DNA of 64,000 nucleotides from Kitasatospora kifunensis (GCF_014203855.1 NZ_JACHJV010000003.1:186001-250000); one strand, 5' to 3'; counted from the stretch's first letter, positions 26,737 to 36,110 are shown. Numbers and translations are program-made. The notes: a model not told the origin generated them from the letters alone.

Positions 26737-27279
26737 CTACCAGTCGCTGGGGAGGCTGGGCCACTGGTCGTGGATCTTGCGAATGCCGGGCGAGTCGCTG
26801 ATGTAGGTCTCGTCGCCCAGGATGACGCCGTAGGCGCCGCTGTTCTGCCAGTGGAACACACAGTCAGGGTTGGCCCAGGGCAGCCCGTTGATCAGGTCAT
26901 CGAGCGCCTTGATGGTCCCCTGGCCCCAGTCGGTGACGTGTACCTCAGTGCCGCGCCTGAACCCCACTTCGCCGCTCTCGTACACCCACGCGTCCGTGAT
27001 GCCGTCAGACCAGTCGTTGGGGAGGCTGGGCCACTTGTCGTGGATCTTGCGAATGCCGGGCGAGTCGCTGATGTAGGTCTCGTCGCCCAGGATGACGCCG
27101 TAGGCGCCGCTGTTGTGCCAGTGGAACACACAGTCGGGGTTGGCCCAGGGCAGCCCGTTGATCAGGTCATTGAGCGCCTTGATGGTCCCCCGGCCCCAGT
27201 CGGTGACGTGTACCTCGGTGCCGCGCCTGAACCCCACTGTGTTGCTCTTGTATACCCACGCGTCTGTGATAGCGGTCAT
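26737..27279 (-). CDS. Protein of two near-identical 90-residue repeats, function unknown
   Basis: 180 residues with two copies of one module: residues 4-93 and 94-180. Each has ITDAWVY, VGFRRGTEVHVTDWG, GTIKAL-DLINGLPWANPD, CVFHW-NSGAYGVILGDET and YISDSPGIRKIHD-WPSLP. Only about ten residues differ, and DNA is almost identical over long blocks, so the duplication is recent. One Cys and several Trp per module, no signal peptide and no membrane segment. I recognise no named family. It is isolated, with a terminator on its left and no partner gene on its right. Confidence 0.75.
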   Translation of the reverse strand: MTAITDAWVYKSNTVGFRRGTEVHVTDWGRGTIKALNDLINGLPWANPDCVFHWHNSGAYGVILGDETYISDSPGIRKIHDKWPSLPNDWSDGITDAWVYESGEVGFRRGTEVHVTDWGQGTIKALDDLINGLPWANPDCVFHWQNSGAYGVILGDETYISDSPGIRKIHDQWPSLPSDW

Positions 27280-27570
27280 CGATCCTGCCTCTCGTTCTCG
27301 AATGCCGTTTTGGTACGGCCCCTTCCCGGGAGGGGGTCAAGGGGAGACCGCCTTCGAGCCGGGCCTTATGGCGGGCGGGCCTGCCGTCGCACTACAAGCC
27401 GACGGATCCCACTCACGTGAAGGACCGTTGGCCGAGAGCGATGTGCGCTCCACCCCTGCGGCCAGCCTCGCGGAATAGGGATAGTAAGTGCAAGGACAGT
27501 CGTCTGAATGGCCCAGCGGCGAGTGACGAGCGGCGGCGAGGCTTGAGTGACGCCCTGCCAGTTCGGTAAA
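27280..27570. other. Gene-free upstream region of the repeat protein
   Basis: Probably holds the promoter of the leftward repeat gene. I see no convincing gene or motif. Confidence 0.4.
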
Positions 27571-27610
27571 CGCTTCGAGCCCTCTCCCTGATGGGCGAGG
27601 GCTCGAAGCG
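27571..27610 (-). terminator. 14-bp hairpin terminator
   Basis: CGCTTCGAGCCCTC (27571-27584) pairs perfectly with GAGGGCTCGAAGCG (27597-27610). It lies 13 nt past the stop of the TPR remnant at 27624, as expected for that gene's terminator. Confidence 0.72.
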
Positions 27611-27623
27611 CTGAATACGTCGT

Positions 27624-27963
27624 TCAGGCTGCCAGCAGTTCCTGTGCTCGCTCGTTGAAGTCGGCGACCAGGGGGTGGCGGCCGAGGGGGACGAGTTGGC
27701 GCTTGATGTTCTGGACGGCTTCGACGGCGCGGGAGGACTGGACTTGGCGGGTGAGGTTCAGGGTTCGGACGCCGGCGGCGTGAGCGGCTTCGAGGTCTCG
27801 GCGTTGGAAGTGTGAGACGGCGAGGGCAGCCTGGGACATGGCGCCTCGGCGGGCCCGGCGCTGGGCGCGGGCGTGGTCGATCGACAGGCGGGCGTAGGTC
27901 TCGGCCTGGGCGCTGTCGCCGATGTCCTGGAAGGTGTGGGCGTGCTCGCCGTTGAGGTAGGCG
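27624..27963 (-). pseudogene. TPR-containing regulator, C-terminal remnant
   Basis: The frame ending at 27624 reads YLNGEHAHTFQDIGDSAQAE, TYARLSIDHARAQRRARRGA, SQAALAVSHFQRRDLEAAHA and PLGRHPLVADFNERAQELLA, the TPR-rich tail of Streptomyces XRE/TPR regulators. The N-terminal HTH is absent; at about 27964 it is joined to a serine recombinase fragment. Confidence 0.7.
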
Positions 27964-28200
27964 GGGTGCCCTCCGGAGCAGGTCGAACTCCTCCGGCGTG
28001 AAGATGCCCTCCGCCACCTTGATCGGCTTGCCGTCCTTGTCCAGGGCGATCTTCGACCGCCGGGCGCCGGTGCTCTTGTCCTCCTCCACTCGGTAGCCCA
28101 TCAAGGCGGGGTTGCGCAGCCTGCGCAGGTGGGTGCTCGGCGTCAGGGTCGGCTCGCACAGTCCGGAGCGGACCAGCACCTTGACCTGTCGCCGCGCCGA
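27964..28200 (-). pseudogene. Large serine recombinase fragment
   Basis: Minus strand: LRNPALMGYRVEEDKSTGAR, KIALDKDGKPIKVAEGIFTP and EEFDLLRRA. This is the recombinase domain just before the zinc ribbon of large serine integrases (phage or integrative element type). Catalytic N-terminus and C-terminus are both absent. It suggests that an integrative element once occupied the site. Confidence 0.72.
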
Positions 28201-28258
28201 CGCGCTTCGCGGCCTGGTGGCCACGACACTCGAAGGCAATTTTTGACGGACCGTTGTG

Positions 28259-28846
28259 TCAGTGCGCTGCGGCGGTCAGTCCGGCGCGGTGGATGCGGGT
28301 GTGCTCGGCGACGCGCCGGCCGAGGTGGCGGGCGGTGTTCAGGTCTGCGTCGTGGACGGCGGGGGTGTCGTTGAAGCTCTGTGCGCCGGCGCCGAGGTAG
28401 AAGCCGAGGCGGTTGTCGTCCTGGGGGCCGGATGTGGTGGTGTTCCAGCCCGGCAGGAGGTTCAGGCTCACCCAGAGCATCCCGTGCTGGGCCGCCAGGA
28501 GCGCCAGGTACTGCAAGGTGTGCAGCTTGTCGCCGCTCATGGAGCCGGAGTTGGTGAATCCCGCCGCGAGCTTGTCGCTCCAGGCGCGGGTCATCCACCG
28601 CTTGCTTGTGGCCTCGGCGAAGGCGTGAAACGCCCCCGACGCGGTGCCCATGTAGGTGGGGGTACCGAAGATGATGGCGTCCGCGGCGTCCATCAGTTCC
28701 CAGTCGGCGTCGCTGAGGGAGGCGACGTCCACGCGGTGGACGTGCGTCCCAGCGATGGAGCGCGCGCCGTCGGCCACGGCCGTGGCGATCTGCGCGGTGT
28801 GGCCGTAGCCGGAATGCGACGCGATGACGATCGAGATATCGGACAC
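28259..28846 (-). CDS. WrbA-like flavodoxin / NAD(P)H oxidoreductase
   Basis: 195 residues from the GTG at 28846. ISIVIASHSGYGHTAQIA is the FMN phosphate loop (residues about 4-21), AIIFGTPTYMGTASGAFHAF the second FMN contact, and GFTNSGSMSGDKLHTL the third. The family transfers two electrons from NAD(P)H to quinones. It faces a TetR gene at 29089 across 242 nt, so quinone- or electrophile-responsive control is likely. Confidence 0.87.
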   Translation of the reverse strand: MSDISIVIASHSGYGHTAQIATAVADGARSIAGTHVHRVDVASLSDADWELMDAADAIIFGTPTYMGTASGAFHAFAEATSKRWMTRAWSDKLAAGFTNSGSMSGDKLHTLQYLALLAAQHGMLWVSLNLLPGWNTTTSGPQDDNRLGFYLGAGAQSFNDTPAVHDADLNTARHLGRRVAEHTRIHRAGLTAAAH

Positions 28847-29088
28847 GGGTGTTCCTATCCTGCCGCGATGGCGGCGTGTTCGGTGGTGTGCCGGCGGACG
28901 ATGAGCTGCCCGCTGCGGCAGTCGGCCGCACTGCTCCACGAGTTGAGGGAGCGACGGCCCCGGCCGGGGTGCGGCGCATGCCCAGGTGTCGTGGGCCGGC
29001 GCCGACCACCATCAGCGTGGATCGTCGTTCCGGCTTAGACCGTAGCACTGATAATGCGGCGATACGCAACCCGGGATATCGTTGTTCC

Positions 29089-29817
29089 ATGGACGAGGGA
29101 CGACGCGCCGCGCGGCGCCAGGTACTGCAGGTGGCCGCCAAGCTTTTGGAAGAGGGCGGCAGTGAAGCGGTCTCCACGCGCGCTGTCGCCGCAGCCGCGG
29201 GCATCACGGCCCCCGCGCTCTACCGGATGTTCGACGACAAGGACGGACTCCTGGCCGAGCTGGCCGCCTACGGATTCGAGATGTACCTGGCCGAGAAACG
29301 GGAGGCACTGGCGCTGACCCCCGACGACCCGGTGGCCGACCTCTACCGCGGCTGGGATCTGCACGTCGACTTCGGACTGCGGCACCCCGCGTTCTACGTG
29401 CTCATGTATGGCACTGTGCGGCCCGGACGGCGGCCCCCGGCCGCGGACGAGGCGCACGCCCTGCTGGTGAGACTGCTGGGCCGGGCGGCCGAGGCCGGGC
29501 GCCTTCGGGTTCCGGTGGAGCAGGCGACCCGCGTCATCCATGCGGCGACAACGGGTGCCACGCTGGCGCTGATCGGCGAGGAGCCCTCGGAGCGGGACCT
29601 GACCACTTCGACGCGGCTGCGGGACGCCGTCATCGCCTCGGTCACCACGGACTCGCCCACCTCATCCGGGTCGGACCTGGCCTCGCGCGCACTCTCCCTC
29701 GATGCCGTACTGGAGACCGCGCTCACCGCCGGGCCCTCGGCTGCGGGCGCCGGTGTACCTCTGCGAGAAACGGAGACGGCTCTGCTGCGCGAATGGTTGC
29801 AGCAGCTGGCAGGCTGA
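29089..29817 (+). CDS. TetR-family regulator
   Basis: 242 residues from the ATG at 29089. ARRQVLQVAAKLLEEGGSEA and AVAAAAGITAPALYRMFDDKDGL (HTH, residues about 6-50). The C-terminal region has the TetR_C-like GWDLHVDFGLRHPAFYVLM. It is divergent from the WrbA-like gene and probably its repressor. Confidence 0.87.
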   Translation: MDEGRRAARRQVLQVAAKLLEEGGSEAVSTRAVAAAAGITAPALYRMFDDKDGLLAELAAYGFEMYLAEKREALALTPDDPVADLYRGWDLHVDFGLRHPAFYVLMYGTVRPGRRPPAADEAHALLVRLLGRAAEAGRLRVPVEQATRVIHAATTGATLALIGEEPSERDLTTSTRLRDAVIASVTTDSPTSSGSDLASRALSLDAVLETALTAGPSAAGAGVPLRETETALLREWLQQLAG

Positions 29818-29883
29818 ACCGGCCGCCTGCTCCGCAGGCGGTGGGCGCAGTCGGTTACGCCGGCCGTGCAGAACTCGATGTGC

Positions 29884-30006
29884 GTGTCGGCAAACGACCG
29901 TATGCCGACACTCGCACCGGTGATCACGAATCCGCAGGTGGGCAGTGTCGGTAACTCGCGTCGAGAGTCAACGTCGGTGAACGGTCTGACCGATAGATTC
30001 CGACAC
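29884..30006. promoter_or_regulatory. Resolvase res-like site
   Basis: 29884-29911 is a 28-bp inverted repeat: GTGTCGGCA, ten bases, TGCCGACAC. Further TGTCGG and CCGACA half-sites follow near 29949 and 29999, ending directly before the resolvase start at 30007. A 28-bp subsite I followed by two weaker subsites is how Tn3-type res sites are built, and they lie next to the resolvase gene. Confidence 0.55.
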
Positions 30007-30200
30007 ATGCTCATCGGCACGCCCGGGTCTCGACCGCCGACCAGAACCCTGATCATCAGATTGACGCCCTGCTGCGGGCCGGCGTCGACCGCGACCACGT
30101 CCACGTCGACACCGCGAGCGGCGCGAAGGCGTCCCGCCCGAAGCTCGACCTCGTCATGCAGCTGCTGCGCGAGGGCGACACGCTGAAGGTCACCCGGGTC
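30007..30200 (+). pseudogene. Serine resolvase N-terminal remnant
   Basis: MLIG starts at 30007. With one base restored at codon 5, the text reads ARVSTADQNPDHQIDALLRA, GVDRDHVHVDTASGAKASRP and KLDLVMQLLREGDTLKVTR, the catalytic domain of a small serine recombinase with its Ser in ARVST. It stops at about 30200, where a PKS sequence begins in another frame. So it has a frameshift and has lost its C-terminal two thirds, including the DNA-binding part. Confidence 0.75.
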
Positions 30201-30202
30201 CG

Positions 30203-32578
30203 CTCATCCTCGATCCCGAACCACAGGTCACCACCCGGCTGGTCCGCGACGGCGACAGTGCCCGCGTCGAGATCGTGACCGCAGGCGGTGACGGTGTGAC
30301 AGTGCACGCCTGCGGCACCGTGCGCCCGCTGCCCGAGGACGAGCGCCCCGTGCCACTCACCCGCGCCGAGTTGGCCCCGGAAGACTGGCGGGACTACGAC
30401 GTCGCCGCCCTGCACCGCACGTTCCGCGACAAGCACAACGTCTTCCACGGCCCCGCCTTCACCGCCCTGGACCGCATCCAGGTCCACCCCACCGACGACC
30501 TCGCCCTGTCCGTCCTGCACACCCACGAGAGCGCTCGGGTCTCCGCCTGGCCCCTGTCCCTGCACCCCGCCCTGGCCGACCAGGTGGTACAGACCGCGGT
30601 GGCGGCCTGGCTCGCCCACTACACCCTCACCCCCGGGCCGGTGGTCGTCGCCGGATTCGACGAGGTACGCGTCTACGGGCCGACCGCCCATGTCCGCAGG
30701 GCCCTGGTCCGGCTCCACCAGGCAGACGATCTGGGCTGCACGGCCTCGGCCCAACTGGCCACCGCGGACGGCACCGTCGTCGCCGAGCTCCACGGCCTGC
30801 GCGTCACCAACATCACCCCGCCGACCGAGCGCTTCGCCGCCCGGCTCACCCACCAGGAGTGGGTCCCCGCCCCCCTGCCCGAACAACGGCCCCGGGCCAC
30901 GGAAGGCAGCTGGACCGTCCTCACCACCGAGGACAGCTCCTGGCCCGCCGAACTCGCCCTGGAACTCAAGAAGCAGGCCGCCGACGGCCGGACCCTGCCC
31001 CTGGACACCGCGCTCGGCGACCCGGCCGCCCTCACCCCCTGCACGGGAATCGTCCTGGCACTCGGCGACGAGCAACCCGGTGACGCGCCCAACGAGACCA
31101 CCCGCCGGACGGTCTCTCATGTCGTCGCCCTGGTACGCCTGCTGTCCCAGTGGGACCGGCCTCCCCGACTGTGGGTCATCAGCCGTTCAGGCCGGGCGCC
31201 GCTGACGACGGCCGCTGTCCGCGGACTGCTGCGGTCCGTGGCGTACGAGCATCCCGAACTGCGGGCCGGCACTCTGGAGTTCACACCACAGCAGTCGCCG
31301 TACCCGGGCATCGTGGACGAGTTGCTGGACGACCAGCAGCCGCTCAGCGAGATCGCGCTGCTGCCCACCGGACGCCAGGTGGCCCAGGTGCTCACCGGAC
31401 CGGGCACCGCCACGGCCCCCGCTGCCGGGAGCGGCGCGGAGCCGGTACGGCCCGGCGCGTCCTACCTCGTCACCGGCGGCCTGGGCGGCCTCGGCCTGCT
31501 CACCGTCGGATGGCTCGCACGGCGCGGCGCGGGCCGCATCGTCATCAGCACACGCTCCACGCCCACCGCCGAGGCCGAAGCCCGGCTGCGCACCCTGCGC
31601 GGTGCGGACACCGAAATCAGCATCATCCGCGGTGACATCGGCGACCCGTCCGTGGCCGCACGGGCAGTTGCGGCCGCCGAAGGGAACGGGCGCACGCTGC
31701 GCGGAGTCTTCCACGCGGCCGGAGTCGTCGAGGACGCCACCGTCGCCAACCTCGATGACCGGCTCCTGGACCGCGTCTGGCGCGGCAAGGCCGACGGCGG
31801 CTGGGCCCTGCATCAGGCCACCGCAGACAGCGCCCTCGACCACTTCGTCGTCTACTCCTCCGTCGCCTCCCTCATCGGCTCCCCAGGACAGGCCGCCTAC
31901 GCCGCCGCCAACGCCTTCCTCGACGGCCTGACAACCCACCGCCTCGACAACGGACTATCGGCCACCGGCATCCACTGGGGTGCCTGGAGCGAGGTCGGCC
32001 GCGGACAGCACCTGGCCGACCAGGGATTCCTCACCATCAGCCCCACCGACGGCATCGACGCACTCGAACGCATCCTCACCGCCGGCCACCAACAGCTGGC
32101 CTACTCCCCGCTGGACACCGCCCAGTGGACCGCGCCCTACCCAGCCCTGCGCACCTCCACCCTGCTCACCCCACTGCTCACCGGAGAAGAGGCAGAGCAG
32201 GACGAGGCAGCGGTACGTGACCAACTCCTGGCAGCCGACAGCACGGCGCAGCGCCGAGAGCTCCTGGAGGCCTTCATCATCGAAACCGTACGCGAGCTGC
32301 TCGGCGGCACCACCCGGCACATCGGCCCGCACACCAGCATGGTCATCCTCGGACTCGACTCCCTCGGCGCGGTCCAGCTCCAGCAGCGCCTCCAGCGCGC
32401 GCTGCGCACCGAGCTCAAGCCCGGCGTGATCTGGGTCAAGCCCAGCGCCGCCTCCCTCGCGGACTGGCTGCTCGACGCCATGGGACTGGGCGACGACGCC
32501 GAGGGGGACCGCTCGCACGGTCCAGGCCCCTCGGCGAAGACAGCAGACCCCACCGGTCACGCGTCACTGCCGTCCTGA
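30203..32578 (+). pseudogene. Type I polyketide synthase module remnant (DH fragment-KR-ACP)
   Basis: An open frame of about 790 codons with no own start. 30203-30850 is the C-terminal half of a dehydratase (GPAFTALDRIQVH; HPALADQVVQ with the second catalytic Asp); the half with the catalytic His is missing. 30860-31440 is the KR structural subdomain, 31455-32030 the catalytic KR with YLVTGGLGGLGLL, SSVASLIGS and AAYAAANAFLDG (Ser, Tyr, Asn intact). 32270-32490 is an ACP with LGLDSLGAVQL, the phosphopantetheine Ser. No KS, AT or docking domains are here. The upstream junction with a resolvase means it is a severed 3' end; the KR and ACP sequences are intact. Confidence 0.85.
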
Positions 32579-32650
32579 CCAGGTCTGGCCCATCCGCAGT
32601 AGGGCAAGGACAGCGCGTACGTGGCATCGAAGAGTCAAGGAGTCAAGACG

Positions 32651-33484
32651 ATGTCCTCAACCGGTCTTCCCTCAGTGCCCCAGGCAAGTGGGATTCTGAT
32701 CGGCAGTACCCGGCAAAATGTCGGCAACCTCGCCGTGGCCGCCTTCGGGCTGGCGGCCATCGTGGTGCTGGCGGTGTGGGCCGCGCGGGAGTACCGCAGG
32801 AAGGGCAGGCCTCAGCTGTGGGTCCTCCTGGGAGCCTCCCTCCTCACCGTTCTCACCGATGCGGCGGCCCGGCTGCTGACCGGTCTGCAATCCCGCCCTG
32901 GGGCCAACGGGCTGGTCCTCTACCGGGCCTTCGGCATCGATATTGCCGTCTGGATGCCACTCTTTTTCCCTGCCTTCGTCGGATTCCTCGGCTACGCGAC
33001 CTACCTGGCCATTGCCGAGGGGCATTCACGGCGCAGGTTCTGGCTGATCCTGGTGATCGGCGGCGCGGCGGACACGGTCGGCGAGTACGTCATGATGCAT
33101 GCGGCAGACCTCTACACCTACACCGGTGCCCAGCCGCTGAAGCTGTTCGGCCTGCCGCTGGTGTGGCCCTGGGCATTCGTATCCACCCCGATGCTCATGG
33201 GCGCCAGCGTCGCACTGCTGTCCCACCGGATCCACGGTCTGCGCTGGCTCCTCGCCCTGCCACTGCTCGGCAGCGGCTACCTGGGGTACCTGGCCGCCCT
33301 CTTCTGGCCCGTCATCGTGGCCCGGAGCACCGGCATGAGCTCCCTGGCGCTGTCGGGCGTCGGCATCGTCAGCCTCGGCTTCATGCTCGCCACCCTGTAC
33401 GTCGTCTCCCTGTTCCTGCCCCCCAGTTCCCGCTCCGGGCCCTCGGCCGCACCGGCCACGCAGCACGCCACAGCAGTCAACTGA
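32651..33484 (+). CDS. Polytopic membrane protein of a polyketide locus, function unknown
   Basis: 277 residues from the ATG at 32651 (AAGGAG 8 nt before). Seven to eight hydrophobic segments: LAVAAFGLAAIVVLAVWAAR, LWVLLGASLLTVL, IAVWMPLFFPAFVGFLGYAT, WLILVIGGAADTV, LPLVWPWAFVSTPMLMGAS, LLALPLLGSGYLGYLAALFW and SLALSGVGIVSLGFMLATLY. GEYVMMHAADLYTY is a polar loop with acidic residues. It sits between the PKS remnant and the epoxidase-like gene, spaced under 80 nt on both sides, so it was probably in the same transcript. I cannot name a family; a membrane-bound cyclase or transporter part are possibilities. Confidence 0.75.
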   Translation: MSSTGLPSVPQASGILIGSTRQNVGNLAVAAFGLAAIVVLAVWAAREYRRKGRPQLWVLLGASLLTVLTDAAARLLTGLQSRPGANGLVLYRAFGIDIAVWMPLFFPAFVGFLGYATYLAIAEGHSRRRFWLILVIGGAADTVGEYVMMHAADLYTYTGAQPLKLFGLPLVWPWAFVSTPMLMGASVALLSHRIHGLRWLLALPLLGSGYLGYLAALFWPVIVARSTGMSSLALSGVGIVSLGFMLATLYVVSLFLPPSSRSGPSAAPATQHATAVN

Positions 33485-33498
33485 CGCCAGGAGACTCA

Positions 33499-34941
33499 GT
33501 GCCCCCCGTCCCTCCTTGCAGCGATTCCCGCGCCGTGGTCATCGGCGCGGGAATCGCGGGTCTGCTCACCGCCCGCGTCCTGGCCGAACACTTCGCCCAG
33601 GTCATCATCCTCGACCGCGACCAGACCCCCACAACTCCGCTGCGGCGCAGCGGCGTGCCACAAGGCAGCCATGCCCACGCACTGTTCGCCCAAGGCCTGC
33701 GCGCCGTGGAGACCCTGCTCCCGGGCTTCAGTGACGAATTGCGTCGCCGCGGCGGGCACCGCATCGATGTCTGCAACGACCTCGCCGTGGCCACCCCCTA
33801 CGGCTGGGGCGTCCGCTTCCCCTCGGATCTCCACGTCATCGGGGCCAGCCGCCCCCTCATCGAGGCGGTCATCAGGGACCGCGTCCTGGCCCTGCCCCAG
33901 GTCCGTCTGAAGGAACGACACCAAGTAGACGTCCTGACAGGCACCGCGCAGCACGTGCACGCGGTGACCGGACGCGACCTGGAGCAGGGCCAGGCCTTCG
34001 AGATCCAAGCCACGGTGGTCGTGGACGCCGCCGGCCGAGGCTCCCGGCTCCCCCACTGGCTGGCCGACCTGGGCTGCTCCCCCGTTGCGGAGACCGTGAT
34101 CGACGCACACCTGCGCTACGCAACCCGCCTCTACCGACTGCCCATCCCACCTGATGAACGTGACTGGCGCACCTGCTACGTCTTGCCCGCCGGCCCCGCC
34201 CATCCCCGCGGGGGCGTGCTGGCCCCCATCGAGGGCAACCGGTGGATCGCCACACTCAGCGGAGTCGGGGCCGACCGGCCCGCGACAGCCGAGGAAGCCT
34301 TCCTGCCGTTCGCGCGCTCCCTGGCCACCTCGTGCATCGCCGACGCACTCGAGCACGCCGAACCCCTCACACCGGTGGTGTGCAGCAACGCGACCGCCAA
34401 TCGCCGCCGTCACCTGGAACAGGCCACCGGGCTTCCGGACAACCTGCTCGTCGTGGGCGACGCCGCCTGTACCTTCAATCCCATCTATGCACAAGGCATG
34501 ACAGTGGCGGCACTCAGCGCACTGGCACTCAGCCGCTGTCTGGCCACGCGCCCGCGCACCAGCCGCTCGTTCGCCGCACGCTGCCACCGGCGGCTGAGTA
34601 CTCTGCACGACATTCCGTGGCTGCTGGCCACCACTGCGGACCTGTCCTTCCCGGACACCGACGGCCCGCCGCCCGCGCTCCACCAACGCGTACTGCGCCG
34701 CCACCTCGACCGGGTCCTCGCCGCGGGAACCCACAACCGCCATGCCCAGGCGGCCTTCATCGGCGTCCTGAACATGGTCCAGCACCCCGCCACGCTCCTG
34801 GCACCGCGTGTGATGCTGTCCACCGCATTCGCCCGCCAGCCACTGACCGAACTCACCTCCACCCCACCGCGACACGGACAGCAGAGCGGCAGGCCCGACG
34901 AACTCCCCCCGCCGACAAGCCTCCTGGATGGTCACCGCTGA
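33499..34941 (+). CDS. FAD-dependent monooxygenase resembling polyether epoxidases
   Basis: 480 residues from the GTG at 33499, after AGGAGACTC. RAVVIGAGIAGLLTARVL is the FAD fold (residues about 11-28). RSGVPQGSHAHALFAQGLRA is a signature seen in the MonCI/Lsd18-type epoxidases and geranylgeranyl-reductase-like flavoproteins. VVDAAGRGSRLPHWL is the DG-like motif and LLVVGDAACTFNPIYAQGMT the GD motif. Known relatives epoxidise polyene polyketides. Here it follows the PKS remnant and membrane protein, which fits post-PKS oxidation; the actual substrate is unknown. Confidence 0.8.
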   Translation: MPPVPPCSDSRAVVIGAGIAGLLTARVLAEHFAQVIILDRDQTPTTPLRRSGVPQGSHAHALFAQGLRAVETLLPGFSDELRRRGGHRIDVCNDLAVATPYGWGVRFPSDLHVIGASRPLIEAVIRDRVLALPQVRLKERHQVDVLTGTAQHVHAVTGRDLEQGQAFEIQATVVVDAAGRGSRLPHWLADLGCSPVAETVIDAHLRYATRLYRLPIPPDERDWRTCYVLPAGPAHPRGGVLAPIEGNRWIATLSGVGADRPATAEEAFLPFARSLATSCIADALEHAEPLTPVVCSNATANRRRHLEQATGLPDNLLVVGDAACTFNPIYAQGMTVAALSALALSRCLATRPRTSRSFAARCHRRLSTLHDIPWLLATTADLSFPDTDGPPPALHQRVLRRHLDRVLAAGTHNRHAQAAFIGVLNMVQHPATLLAPRVMLSTAFARQPLTELTSTPPRHGQQSGRPDELPPPTSLLDGHR

Positions 34942-35052
34942 CATCTGCCGGGCGTCTGTGGAGCCAGCCGCCTGTCCGTCCGGCGCCAACCACATACTCC
35001 GGCGACCCCACGCCCACCCGACCAACGCCTGACCCTCGTGGAGTGATGAACC

Positions 35053-35343
35053 ATGCCGATCAGCACCATCATTCCGCGGCACACCTGCACCCGCCCACGC
35101 GCCGGACCCACCCCGGCTACCGTGTGGGCGACCCTGGGCGTGGCCGCCCTGGTGCTCCAGGGTGTGATCTACACACGCTGGATCATCTCGGACGGTATCC
35201 ACGCCGCTCCCCGCGACTACAGCATCTCCACGAGCCGCATGGCCATCACCTGGGTGGAACAGGCGATCGTCCTGTTCTTGCTCGTGGTGACGGCCCTGTG
35301 GGTGCGGTGGCAGTGCCGCAAGGAAGGCGAACTCACCTTCTAC
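35053..35343 (+). pseudogene. Membrane protein, truncated
   Basis: An ATG at 35053 opens a frame with two hydrophobic segments, TVWATLGVAALVLQGVIYTR and WVEQAIVLFLLVVTALWVRW, ending in RKEGELTFYA. At about 35344 the sequence changes into a MarR gene tail in another frame, and the open frame beyond has no membrane or family character. It follows the epoxidase-like gene at 111 nt and probably belonged to the same locus. Confidence 0.6.
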
Positions 35344-35536
35344 GCCGCGCGACCCCGACAACCGGCGTCGCAAACTGCTCACCCTCACCGAGGACGGCAC
35401 CCTGACGCTGGAGCGGATCGGACCCCTGTCCGATGCCGTCGACGAAGGCATCCTGGGCGGTCTTCCGCCCCAAGAGCGCGCGGCTCTGCTCCACACCCTC
35501 CGCTGGGTCAGCAACCCGGAGCACCACAACCACTGA
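35344..35536 (+). pseudogene. MarR-family regulator, C-terminal remnant
   Basis: Frame ending at TGA 35534-35536: RDPDNRRRKLLTLTEDGTLT is the beta-wing of MarR proteins (DxRxxxxxLTxxG), followed by the dimerisation helix PPQERAALLHTLRWV. The N-terminal two thirds are missing. A separate MarR N-terminal piece lies at 50708-50863. Confidence 0.68.
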
Positions 35537-35596
35537 CCAGCCGAAAGAAGTTGGCAGTCGGCCTTTGGACACCGGCCACCATTTCGCAGGCGAGCC

Positions 35597-35797
35597 ATGC
35601 GCCGCCCGACCGAGGCCGCAGTGGATCCGAGCGACACCACAGCGTACGACACCACTCTGCGTCCCGAGATCGCCCTGCCCTGGCAGCGCTCTCGGATGCG
35701 CGGGCTGGACCCCTCGGCACCCGCCCTGCGCGTCCTGCCGGACGCGGTCGACCACCGCAGCCGCCTCGTCGTGGCAGCCGAGCCCGTTCTCTCGGAC
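35597..35797 (+). pseudogene. GAF-domain regulator, N-terminal remnant
   Basis: From the ATG at 35597: LRPEIALPWQRSRMRGLDPS and VDHRSRLVVAAEPVL. This is the conserved entry to actinobacterial GAF-domain regulators (RPxIxxSWxRSRxxGLxP). Family resemblance ends at about 35797, where a different sequence begins. Confidence 0.5.
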
Positions 35798-35859
35798 CAG
35801 TGCGGCTGGCACCATCGGAGGTTCCACGCCGGCCCAGCCCGGGTGCTGTACCGGTGGCG

Positions 35860-36110
35860 GGTGAACCGGCTGCTCGACAGTGCTGGGCTCACTACCAGCC
35901 GACTGGTGACGACGCTGACCGACGCCCGCCGCTACCCCGGCCGGCCTCTATCACCAGTTGTGGGAGCACGAGTCGGCGTACTACGCCCTCCGCCACCCGA
36001 TCACGGACGGCCGGGTCCTGCGTTCAGGGCAGCTTCACCATCGCCCTGCAGACTGCCCGTAACCTCGTCGTCCAGGCCGCCGGCGTCATCAAGCCCGGTG
36101 CCCCGGCCCC
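35860..36110 (+). pseudogene. IS4-type transposase remnant
   Basis: Plus-strand frames give SRLVTTLTDARRYPG, then after a frameshift LYHQLWEHESAYYALRHPIT and DGRVLRSG, then after an internal deletion FTIALQTARNLVVQAAGVI. This is the C-terminal third of a Streptomyces IS4-family transposase, with the Tyr-Glu rich Y-x-x-R-W-x-x-E like motif degraded (LYHQLWEHE). Confidence 0.6.

Noticed and set aside
26737..27279. The 270-bp repeats as a CRISPR or VNTR array
   Set aside because: Only two units, in frame with a protein and without spacers.
33496..35892. 798-codon open frame on the minus strand
   Set aside because: Mirror of the epoxidase-like gene; composition is Gly/Arg/Val-rich without motifs.
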